From contig JAOUNC010000247.1 in the NCBI GenBank assembly GCA_029881175.1, positions 1 through 5,065 on the forward strand: DNA of 5,065 nt, written 5' to 3'. Position 1 is the first letter of the stretch; the number at the start of each line of letters is the position of its first letter. Positions 1-5,065 of this stretch are shown piece after piece. This DNA comes from Nitrospirota bacterium (lineage in GTDB: Bacteria > Nitrospirota > Nitrospiria > Nitrospirales > UBA8639). The position numbers and the translations under genes were made by a program. The notes under the pieces were generated by a model. The model was not told the origin of the DNA. It saw only the letters and a program-made list of their open reading frames with translations, and made no database searches.

Positions 1-19
1 TTTTAAAGAAATGAGTGCC

Positions 20-727
20 TTACGCCTCGGGCTCTACACAATTCTCTCCACCACGAAGTATGCACAGCCGATAGCGAACAGCCGCTGCCCAATAGATGTA
101 GGCTTTCTCCACATCATTCCATTCGTTGGTCATACCGCTGAGATCTTTAGTCCCCCCACGCCGGTCGACGGCCATAGCCAGAATCTTTCCGGTTTGGGCA
201 TCAGTGAATTTGGCTTCTAAGCCAGCCGTTCCCACAAAACCTGGCTTGCCTCCCACCACGAGACCTTTGGCTCCAGTCAAGATTCTGGTTTGAGGAATAA
301 TGGACGTCACCACATCTGCGGCCGGATTTGAGGCCTCCGCTTCGGTAATGGCAAAGGTTGCACGAATGACTCCAGGTCCAGGTTTAGTCACAAATGTATA
401 GTCCAGGCTCAGGGCATCATGTATTTGGCTATAAGCAAAATCGGTCAACATCTGAAGATCTTCCCGGGATACATCTTGTGTTTCTGGATTTTTCCAGACC
501 GTCACGGAATCAAGAATCACTTTGTCATAGGAGCGCCAGTCGGCATCTGGATTGATGTAACGAAGCAAGGCCTCGTTGCTCTCACCTTCTGTGAGCATGG
601 AACGTTCACTCGCCGCAAGAAACCCTGTTTCGACAACGTTTCGGCGCTGTTGGGTGGCCGCACAGCCTTGAAGCAGGAACAACACAAGGAACAGAATCAG
701 GGTAGATGAGCGTACAGTGTTTTGCAT
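20..727 (-). CDS. DUF3313 family outer-membrane lipoprotein
   Basis: This 235-residue protein is a predicted lipoprotein. Residues 1-21 form a lipoprotein signal peptide with a hydrophobic core (LILFLVLFLL) and the lipobox L19-Q20-G21-C22. C22 would be lipidated, and Ala follows it rather than Asp, which favours outer-membrane sorting. The mature part looks like DUF3313: a GFLAASERSML stretch near residues 35-45 (family pattern roughly GFLxDYSxL), then LLRYINPDADWRSYDKVILDSVTVW at about 54-78 (given here only as the family landmark region), then a mixed alpha/beta domain. Two cysteines near the C terminus (C222, C230) could form a disulfide. The function of the family is unknown. The gene follows the arylsulfatase by 80 bp on the same strand with no strong terminator between, so co-transcription is likely. 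The start is supported by AAAGGAG 10 nt upstream. I am confident of the lipoprotein call and fairly confident of the family, which I recognised by eye without a profile search. Confidence 0.9.
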   Translation of the reverse strand: MQNTVRSSTLILFLVLFLLQGCAATQQRRNVVETGFLAASERSMLTEGESNEALLRYINPDADWRSYDKVILDSVTVWKNPETQDVSREDLQMLTDFAYSQIHDALSLDYTFVTKPGPGVIRATFAITEAEASNPAADVVTSIIPQTRILTGAKGLVVGGKPGFVGTAGLEAKFTDAQTGKILAMAVDRRGGTKDLSGMTNEWNDVEKAYIYWAAAVRYRLCILRGGENCVEPEA

Positions 728-807
728 AAACGTTTGTCTCCTTTAATAAGCACAGGCATGAATAAAAAAACAGATTAGTTTTTCAGTTCTATACAACCGG
801 ATACGTT
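728..807. other. Sulfatase-lipoprotein intergenic spacer
   Basis: This 80-bp gap holds the lipoprotein ribosome binding site. It also holds an A/T-only-stem inverted repeat (minus strand AAAAAC, 6-nt loop, GTTTTT, followed by further T). That repeat is too weak for a convincing intrinsic terminator, although it might cause partial attenuation. I see no good separate promoter for the lipoprotein, so I read the two genes as one transcription unit. Confidence 0.5.
738..744 (-). promoter_or_regulatory. Ribosome binding site of the DUF3313 lipoprotein
   Basis: On the minus strand AAAGGAG lies 10 nt before the ATG at 727-725. It fixes the start immediately before the signal peptide. Confidence 0.75.
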
Positions 808-3189
808 CTACTTCACATCTCTCACCTCAACCGTCACTTTGCGGATTTTCCCGGTAAACCGGGTTTCCTCAGGGCCGTAACCAATACCTTCAGCAACTGG
901 CGTTTGATTATCCAACCCCACATCAGCTGTCTCATCCGCAGAGAAGACATTGGGTTGGGTTTTTTCAATACGCCCATCAGCCACAGCCTTATCATCCACA
1001 AATAGGGTGGCCTTCCCACCCTTACCAAGACCATCCCCATCATAAACAAAATCAAGTTTCACGGTGACCTGACCTTGAGAAAGTTTCCCGGAACTTGGCA
1101 CCACATATCTCTCAAGCCCAAGGAAATTGTACGTAAATTCCGGCTGACCATCCTTCAGATAAAGTGACCACCCACCAAAACGCCCCCCCTGCGTCAAGAT
1201 GACACCCTTGGCACCGCTCTCAGGGATAGTGAGATCAGCCGTGATTGAAAATGATCTATTCTTAATATTAATGAAGGTATTCTCCATCATTCCTTCCATA
1301 CCTTCGTAGAGCGTCAGTGATGTTCTGCCGCCTAACAGGTCAGGACGGCCGGCAAGAGCCGCATTTGTTCTCATAATGGTCCTGTCATCAATTGGCAGGA
1401 CGTGGTATTTCTGTGCCTGCCACATAAACACGCTCTCCATTTCCTGTAATTTTTCAGGATATTTTGCGGCAAGATTGTTGGTCAAACTGAAATCTTCCTT
1501 GACGTTGTAGAGATCCCACACGTCTGTATCCAATGGAGGCAAATTGACCAGCTCCCAAGGAGCCCGGTGAATGGTACGTGCAAACCAGCCATTATGATAG
1601 ATGGCCCGATTACCAAACATTTCAAAATATTGGATGGTATGGCGTTCAGCCGCCTGGGCATCATTAAACGAATACGCCAGGCTGGTGCCTTCGATAGGGA
1701 CCTGAGGGACTCCGTTCACCACCTTCGGTTCCGGGAGTCCAGCCACCTCCAACACCGTCGGCGCGATATCAATCGCATGTGAGAACTGTGTGCGCATTCC
1801 GCTTTTCTCTTTGATGCCTCTCGGGTAATGGATAATCATTCCGTTACGCGTACCACCAAAATCTGAAGCCACCTGCTTGGTCCACGTAAACGGCGCATCA
1901 AAGGCGACAGCCCACCCGGCTGCCATGTGGGGGAACGTTCCTGGTCCGCCCCATTCCTCCATCAATGGAATAAGATCTTCAACCTTCTCCTTGACTCCAT
2001 TGAAGTACGTCATCTCATTGTACATACCAACGAATCCACCCTCGCCGCTGGTGCCGTTATCCCCGGCAACAAAAATAAACAACGTGTTGTCCAATTCCCC
2101 AATTTCCGTAATGGCATCCACCAGTCGCCCAACCTCGAAATCGGTCATTTCCATAAAACCGGCAAACACTTCCGCCTGACGCGCAAAGAGTTTTCGATGA
2201 TTTTCCGGCAATTTGTCCCAATCACTAATATCTTTGGGCTTGGGTGCGAGGTGAGTATTCTCAGGGATAATTCCCATCGCTTTCTGATTTTTTACGGTCT
2301 CTTCTCTCACCGCATCCCAACCCTTATCAAACTTGCCTTTGTACTTGTCAGACCATTCTTTCGACACATGATGCGGGGCATGGACGGCGCCTGTGGCAAA
2401 ATAGACAAAGAAGGGTTTATCCGGAGTCATCGATTGCTGGGCCTTGACCCAGTTGATCGCCTGATTGGTCATATCCGTTGTGAAATGGTAGTTCTCCATT
2501 TTGGGTGGATTCACTTTTTTCAGGCCGTCATATATCAGTGGAGCCCATTGATCGGTCTCCCCGCCAATGAAGCCATAGAACTTGTCGAAACCCTGGTGTG
2601 TCGGCCAACGGTCAAAGGGACCCGACACACTGGTTTCCCACGCAGCTGTTTCATGCCACTTACCAAATGCACCGGTGCTGTATCCGTTCAGCCGAAGCAT
2701 CTCTGCCAATGGAGCGACACTATTGGGAAGCTTCCCTGTATTACCCGGATAGGCCGTGGCGGTCTCCATAATGGAACCGGTGTTTGTCGTATGATGGTTT
2801 CTGCCGGTTTTAATGGCCATTCTTGTGGGTGAACACAGCGCCGTCGTGTGAAAATTATTATAACGCAAACCACTCTTCGCCAGTGTATCCATCGTTGGGG
2901 TATGGATTGGTCCACCAAACGTTGTGGTCGCGCCAAAGCCCAGGTCGTCTATCAACACAATGACGACATTAGGTGCATCTTGAGGCGCGGTAACCGTAAA
3001 AGGCGCAGGGGGTTTTGTGTTTCGAACATCTAATTCCGTATAGGTTTGAGGTTCAGGTTCGACCACGGGGAGTATCTCACGATTGATCATTTCCTGTGCC
3101 CCGACCGGACCTGCCATCATAAAACCGATGCTACAAGCCATGGCCATGAAAGCAAAGCCATGGGTCATGTGTTGTGGAATGTTAAACAT
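808..3189 (-). CDS. Secreted type I arylsulfatase with C-terminal LamG-like domain
   Basis: This 793-residue enzyme hydrolyses sulfate esters and belongs to the formylglycine-dependent alkaline-phosphatase-superfamily sulfatases. Residues 1 to about 31 are a Sec signal peptide ending VGA|QE, so it acts in the periplasm or outside the cell. The signature CSPTRMAIKTGR spans 119-130; C119 is the residue converted to formylglycine. By alignment with Pseudomonas AtsA all ten active-site positions are present: D81 and D82 (metal), C119, R123, K177 and H179 (GKWHE), H270 (AVHAPH), D377 and N378 (AGDNGT), and K438. Residues from about 635 to the end form a beta-rich LamG/concanavalin-like domain (SITADLTIP, GGWSLYLKDGQ, ATLFVDD). 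The total length resembles the long mycobacterial-type arylsulfatases of nearly 790 residues rather than the roughly 536-residue AtsA. The start has a strong AAAAGGAG 8 nt upstream. No formylglycine-generating enzyme is in the window, so maturation must be encoded elsewhere. The substrate is not predictable. Confidence 0.97.
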   Translation of the reverse strand: MFNIPQHMTHGFAFMAMACSIGFMMAGPVGAQEMINREILPVVEPEPQTYTELDVRNTKPPAPFTVTAPQDAPNVVIVLIDDLGFGATTTFGGPIHTPTMDTLAKSGLRYNNFHTTALCSPTRMAIKTGRNHHTTNTGSIMETATAYPGNTGKLPNSVAPLAEMLRLNGYSTGAFGKWHETAAWETSVSGPFDRWPTHQGFDKFYGFIGGETDQWAPLIYDGLKKVNPPKMENYHFTTDMTNQAINWVKAQQSMTPDKPFFVYFATGAVHAPHHVSKEWSDKYKGKFDKGWDAVREETVKNQKAMGIIPENTHLAPKPKDISDWDKLPENHRKLFARQAEVFAGFMEMTDFEVGRLVDAITEIGELDNTLFIFVAGDNGTSGEGGFVGMYNEMTYFNGVKEKVEDLIPLMEEWGGPGTFPHMAAGWAVAFDAPFTWTKQVASDFGGTRNGMIIHYPRGIKEKSGMRTQFSHAIDIAPTVLEVAGLPEPKVVNGVPQVPIEGTSLAYSFNDAQAAERHTIQYFEMFGNRAIYHNGWFARTIHRAPWELVNLPPLDTDVWDLYNVKEDFSLTNNLAAKYPEKLQEMESVFMWQAQKYHVLPIDDRTIMRTNAALAGRPDLLGGRTSLTLYEGMEGMMENTFINIKNRSFSITADLTIPESGAKGVILTQGGRFGGWSLYLKDGQPEFTYNFLGLERYVVPSSGKLSQGQVTVKLDFVYDGDGLGKGGKATLFVDDKAVADGRIEKTQPNVFSADETADVGLDNQTPVAEGIGYGPEETRFTGKIRKVTVEVRDVK

Positions 3190-3197
3190 AGGAAAAT

Positions 3198-3205
3198 CTC
3201 CTTTT
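3198..3205 (-). promoter_or_regulatory. Ribosome binding site of the arylsulfatase
   Basis: On the minus strand AAAAGGAG is followed by 8 nt and then the ATG at 3189-3187. It selects this start over the internal Met at residue 8 and keeps the whole signal peptide. Confidence 0.85.
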
Positions 3206-3262
3206 GTAATTGTTCATTTCCCCAATAATTTCAGGCTCAAGCCAAAGTTGAAGATCATGGCG

Positions 3263-3430
3263 CTATCCGTCGTTTCCCGATCGTCGGCGGGCTGTCTCCT
3301 TCCGCGAAAGCGGATAGACGCGGAAGACCTTCCTGCTCGCCTCAATCACCGGAGCAGGATCGCCGTTGACCTGGAAACCGCGCCAGATCACCCTGTTGCC
3401 ATAGATGTTGGTGCGGACGACTGCGTTCAC
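3263..3430 (-). pseudogene. Fragment of a DUF1254-type protein gene
   Basis: Minus-strand codons from GTG 3430 to TAG 3263 give 55 residues. They include VVRTNIYGNRVIWRGFQ, then VNGDPAPVIEASRKV, then FRVYPLSRKE. This resembles the segment of DUF1254/DUF1214 proteins with the pattern R-x-F-x-V-x-G-x-P-x-P near its middle, followed by (I/V)YPLS and a short K/A-x-D-x-P-P stretch. Intact members are typically above 400 residues, so only a small piece remains. Directly after PLSRKE the frame goes wrong (TARRRSGNDG, stop). Shifting by one base near 3296 gives DSPPTIGKRR, which restores the expected D-x-P-P, so a frameshift is likely. Upstream codons (3431-3520) are open but AT-rich and unlike the family. 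I recognised the family from memory and could not search. The remnant lies directly upstream of the sulfatase on the same strand, so the ancestral gene was probably part of its operon. Confidence 0.6.
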
Positions 3431-3508
3431 TCTTCTCTTAATCTTGTGCTGTTGAATTTCAAGAATGTTCCTAAGCGTATATTTTTTAATGCATAGAGTT
3501 CTTTGAAT

Positions 3509-3514
3509 AGAATA
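3509..3514 (-). promoter_or_regulatory. Candidate -10 element for the sulfatase transcript
   Basis: On the minus strand TATTCT (4 of 6 to TATAAT) begins 28 nt after the start of the ATGACC core of operator copy 1. With a normal 17-bp spacer the -35 position would fall inside the operator, the usual layout of an AraC-activated promoter that lacks a good -35. The hexamer is weak on its own. The support is that copy 2 has a similar hexamer at the identical offset. Confidence 0.3.
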
Positions 3515-3526
3515 GCGATAGCCAAA

Positions 3527-3551
3527 TGGCCTTTCTGGTCATTTCGTGCCA
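3527..3551 (-). repeat. Operator-like repeat, copy 1
   Basis: This 25-bp element matches 4004-4028 at 19 positions, and all six differences are transitions. The core TTTCTGGTCAT (plus strand) is identical in both and is followed by GCCA five bases later. Read on the minus strand it begins TGGCAC and continues ATGACCAGAAA. It also sits within an imperfect inverted repeat, AAATGGCC / 5-nt spacer / GGTCATTT (3524-3544, 7 of 8 paired). It overlaps the last codons and stop of the AraC fragment and points toward the DUF1254 remnant and sulfatase. It is probably an AraC-family binding site; this is inferred from repetition and position. Confidence 0.6.
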
Positions 3552-3913
3552 CCTCTAAAATATTCGCTTTTTCCGTTAGCGGAGAAAACCGCAAATCGAC
3601 GCCGGTATTGCTTGGGGGACATGCCGGTCCACCGCAGGAATGCCCGGCTGAAGTTACTCGGATCCGTAAACCCAAGGGCAGCAGCCACATCGGCCATCCT
3701 GGCATTTGAAACTTTTAGGAGTCGGCTGGCCTCTTCTATGCGAACCTCATCAACCAGTTGGGTATAGGTATACCCAGCGGCATGCAGGCGCCGCTGCAGC
3801 GTCCGTACTGGAATCCCTATTAAGTTCGCAGCATGATTGATCGTCAAGTGACCTGTGGATAACAACGTGCGGATAACCCGCCGACAGGTGAGCACTGAAC
3901 TTGAAGACATCAT
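3539..3913 (-). CDS. AraC-family DNA-binding domain only, truncated regulator
   Basis: This 124-residue product is almost entirely the tandem helix-turn-helix domain of an AraC/XylS regulator. The first HTH is at about 24-43 (NHAANLIGIPVRTLQRRL), the second at about 73-92 (MADVAAALGFTDPSNFSRAF), ending in the family signature RWTGMSPKQYRRR at 94-106. It lacks the 200-odd-residue N-terminal sensor/dimerisation domain expected for this group, and the 90 bp upstream (3914-4003) encode nothing like it in any frame I read. It is about half identical to the HTH domain of the divergent regulator at 4060. The start at 3913 is the first ATG; AGGA (3924-3927) 10 nt upstream is a weak Shine-Dalgarno. 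The unbroken HTH frame suggests recent truncation or selection for a stand-alone DNA-binding protein, comparable to SoxS/MarA-size proteins, but its sequence groups with long regulators. I lean to a remnant that may still be expressed. Confidence 0.65.
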   Translation of the reverse strand: MMSSSSVLTCRRVIRTLLSTGHLTINHAANLIGIPVRTLQRRLHAAGYTYTQLVDEVRIEEASRLLKVSNARMADVAAALGFTDPSNFSRAFLRWTGMSPKQYRRRFAVFSANGKSEYFRGGTK

Positions 3914-3948
3914 TTGTCTGGAATCCTGGACTGGTTTTTTCCTTCTTC

Positions 3949-3977
3949 GTGACTCGGAGTGCGGGAATACATAAAAT
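3949..3977 (+). promoter_or_regulatory. Candidate sigma-70 promoter for the plus-strand AraC regulator
   Basis: GTGACT (3949-3954, 4 of 6 to TTGACA) and TAAAAT (3972-3977, 5 of 6 to TATAAT) are separated by 17 bp. Transcription would start near 3984, upstream of operator copy 2. A regulator bound at copy 2 would then sit about 20-45 bp downstream of the start and could repress its own gene. This is inferred from sequence match only. Confidence 0.35.
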
Positions 3978-3985
3978 AGGTAAAA

Positions 3986-3991
3986 ATCTTA
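3986..3991 (-). promoter_or_regulatory. Candidate -10 element paired with operator copy 2
   Basis: On the minus strand TAAGAT (4 of 6 to TATAAT) begins 28 nt after the start of the ATGACC core in copy 2, exactly the offset of TATTCT from copy 1. It would drive the AraC fragment. A second AT-rich hexamer, TATTTT, lies 13 nt further along, so the true position is uncertain. Confidence 0.25.
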
Positions 3992-4003
3992 ACCAAGGAA
4001 TCG

Positions 4004-4028
4004 TGACTTTTCTGGTCATCCTGCGCCA
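4004..4028 (-). repeat. Operator-like repeat, copy 2
   Basis: This is the second copy of the 25-bp element at 3527-3551, in the same orientation and 477 bp away. On the plus strand it carries the invariant TTTCTGGTCAT followed five bases later by GCCA. It ends 31 bp before the start codon of the plus-strand AraC regulator and also lies upstream of the divergent AraC fragment. This is the expected place for an autoregulatory site. That the plus-strand regulator binds it is an inference. Confidence 0.6.
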
Positions 4029-4045
4029 TGAGCCCGAAAAACCCA

Positions 4046-4051
4046 AAAGGA
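4046..4051 (+). promoter_or_regulatory. Ribosome binding site of the plus-strand AraC regulator
   Basis: AAAGGA lies 8 nt before the ATG at 4060. It favours this start over an in-frame GTG at 4003, which would overlap operator copy 2 and add 19 residues unlike the family N terminus. Confidence 0.7.
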
Positions 4052-4059
4052 TATCAGCC

Positions 4060-5065
4060 ATGAAGCCCGTCCCCATCGCGCGCGCGGCCCACCTGTTGCC
4101 TTATGTGGAACACCTCAGGCAGATCGGCACTCCGGTAGAGCGGGAGCTTGAGCGTTTCCGGCTATCGGCAACAGTGCGGGAACAACCCGATCAGTATGTG
4201 CCCGTGCTTCCCGCGTTATCGTTCCTCGGCCAGATGGCACAGAGGGAGGGCCATGAGGAGCTGGGATTGTTCAGCATCTCTAATATGGACATGGCACAAC
4301 TCAGCACGCCATTTTTGCGCCAGGCACAGCATGCACCGACGCTCTATGCCGTGCTTGACGTGCTCTTCAAGTTGGCTTACCTGGAAGATCCTCTGGTCCG
4401 TTTCTGGCTGGATGGCGATGCTGAGGTGGCACGGATTTGTAGTTATATCGATCTTCCACCCGTTACCGAAGGGCTGGAATTTTCTGAGTGGTTGCAGAAC
4501 ATGGGTGTGGTCGCCATCGTTCGCAGAGTTGCCGGCCCCCAATGGTGTCCGCCTGAGATCGCTTTTCGCTCCCGCATCAAACCGGGTCGATTTTCTCAGA
4601 AAACATTTCCGAACACCCGTTTCCTTATCGGACAACCTTGCACCTGGATCAGCCTGCCTCGCAAGCTACTAAGCCTCTCCCCGAGGAAGAACGGTCACTC
4701 TCCAGTCCATGACTACCCCTCCCGACTCGATCAGACCGATCTCATGGAAGACATCACCAGTCTACCTGGTTCGTTAAAACTGCTGTTGAAGCCCTATCTT
4801 CCGGAAGGGTGCCCGGACATTCGATTGGCGGCGGAAATGGCGGGCATGAGTGTGCGCACGCTGCAGCGACGCCTCAGTGATGAGGGGCTGAACTACTCCA
4901 TCCTCACTCATCAGGTGCGCTTGGAATCAGCCATACACCTGCTCAAAGATCGGCACCGAAAAGTAATCGACGTGGCCTACGAGGTGGGGTATGAGGATCC
5001 ATCAAACTTTGCCCGGGCGTTTCGGGCCTTTACCGGATTGAGCCCGCTGGAATTTCGCCACCACG
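4060..5065 (+). CDS. AraC-family transcriptional regulator, 3' end cut by window
   Basis: The frame is open from ATG 4060 to the end of the window (335 codons, no stop reached). It encodes a full-size AraC/XylS regulator missing only its last few residues. The N-terminal part, roughly 1-200 (starts MKPVPIARAAHLLPYVEHLR), resembles the arabinose-binding-like sensor/dimerisation domain of the OruR/ArgR-type AraC group, with VPVLPALSFLGQMAQ at 48-62. The C-terminal part is the DNA-binding domain: first HTH about 253-272 (IRLAAEMAGMSVRTLQRRLS), second about 302-322 (VIDVAYEVGYEDPSNFARAF), then the family tail FTGLSPLEFR at 324-333. It is divergent to the AraC fragment, and one operator-like site is directly upstream. 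It is the best candidate for the regulator of the sulfatase-lipoprotein unit and of itself. The inducer is unknown; a sulfate ester or its desulfated product would fit the context but nothing in the sequence proves it. Confidence 0.93.
   Translation, partial: MKPVPIARAAHLLPYVEHLRQIGTPVERELERFRLSATVREQPDQYVPVLPALSFLGQMAQREGHEELGLFSISNMDMAQLSTPFLRQAQHAPTLYAVLDVLFKLAYLEDPLVRFWLDGDAEVARICSYIDLPPVTEGLEFSEWLQNMGVVAIVRRVAGPQWCPPEIAFRSRIKPGRFSQKTFPNTRFLIGQPCTWISLPRKLLSLSPRKNGHSPVHDYPSRLDQTDLMEDITSLPGSLKLLLKPYLPEGCPDIRLAAEMAGMSVRTLQRRLSDEGLNYSILTHQVRLESAIHLLKDRHRKVIDVAYEVGYEDPSNFARAFRAFTGLSPLEFRHH

Larger units (their letters stand above)
3190..3538. other. Region between sulfatase and AraC fragment, no intact gene
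   Basis: I see no intact gene of ordinary size in these roughly 350 bp. Reading toward the sulfatase on the minus strand it holds, in order: most of an operator-like repeat, an AT-rich stretch (about 3475-3520) that could carry a promoter, the DUF1254-type remnant, a 14-codon ORF (MIFNFGLSLKLLGK, 3214-3258) with only a weak GGA upstream, and the sulfatase ribosome binding site. A transcript starting near the operator would have a leader of about 300 nt before the sulfatase, which is what would be left after loss of most of an intervening gene. Confidence 0.6.
3914..4059. other. Divergent intergenic regulatory region
   Basis: These 146 bp separate the minus-strand AraC fragment from the plus-strand regulator. 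They contain a candidate plus-strand promoter (3949-3977), a candidate minus-strand -10 (TAAGAT, 3991-3986), operator copy 2 (4004-4028) and the plus-strand ribosome binding site. No coding potential is recognisable. Confidence 0.6.

Noticed and set aside
762..786. Possible intrinsic terminator between sulfatase and lipoprotein
   Set aside because: The stem is almost only A-T pairs with no GC core, so it is unlikely to stop transcription efficiently.
1927..2832. Long plus-strand open frame of about 300 codons antisense to the sulfatase
   Set aside because: It lies entirely within the well-supported sulfatase gene, has no recognisable domain and is explained by the codon pattern of the opposite strand.
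3301..3358. Two short hairpins (TCCGC-GAAA-GCGGA at 3301-3314; CCTGCTC/GAGCAGG at 3332-3358)
   Set aside because: Both lie within the decayed coding remnant, have 5-7 bp stems and no poly-T tract or link to a known element; chance is the simplest explanation.
3750..4076. Minus-strand 108-codon open frame that might have been the missing AraC N-terminal domain
   Set aside because: Its translation does not resemble an AraC sensor domain, it runs through the HTH region in the wrong frame and crosses operator copy 2.
4216..4635. Minus-strand 139-codon open frame opposite the AraC regulator
   Set aside because: It is a shadow of the real plus-strand gene with no domain and no ribosome binding site that I can see.
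4148..4672. Plus-strand 174-codon open frame inside the AraC regulator
   Set aside because: It is out of frame with the regulator, whose frame gives a continuous AraC-family protein from 4060 to the window end; the product is low-complexity and unlike any family I know.
1..5065. CRISPR arrays, tRNA or rRNA genes, insertion sequence ends, phage or conjugation genes
   Set aside because: I found no repeated spacer pattern, no RNA gene landmarks, no transposase and no terminal inverted repeats flanking any segment.

Overview
The window comes from a Gram-negative bacterium. The evidence is a lipobox lipoprotein of the DUF3313 family, a Sec-exported type I sulfatase and AraC-family regulators of the kind common in Pseudomonadota. 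No ribosomal or other taxonomic marker gene is present, so the phylum is an inference.

Layout. Four coding units are on the minus strand and one is on the plus strand. Reading the minus strand from right to left: (1) a short AraC-family C-terminal DNA-binding domain with no sensor domain (3539-3913); (2) a decayed DUF1254-type gene fragment (about 3263-3430); (3) a complete, large secreted arylsulfatase (808-3189) with a full set of catalytic residues and a C-terminal LamG-like beta domain; (4) a DUF3313 outer-membrane-type lipoprotein (20-727), 80 bp behind the sulfatase and probably co-transcribed with it. Divergent to these, a full-length AraC-family regulator starts at 4060 on the plus strand and runs off the right edge of the window.

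Regulation. A 25-bp sequence occurs twice in the same orientation, at 3527-3551 and 4004-4028. The copies agree at 19 of 25 positions and all six differences are transitions. One copy lies just upstream of the plus-strand regulator and of the AraC fragment. The other lies between the AraC fragment and the DUF1254 remnant/sulfatase. Both have a weak -10-like hexamer at exactly the same distance on the minus-strand side. The simplest model is that the plus-strand AraC regulator binds both sites, activating the sulfatase-lipoprotein transcript and controlling its own gene.

History. The two remnants between regulator and sulfatase suggest a larger ancestral cluster (AraC regulator, DUF1254 protein, sulfatase, DUF3313 lipoprotein) eroded by deletion while the operators, sulfatase, lipoprotein and one regulator were kept. 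Sulfate-ester scavenging or detoxification at the cell surface is the likely role; the substrate cannot be read from the sequence. I do not see a clearly new biological system. The most informative unexplained signals are the duplicated operator-like element and the gene remnants.
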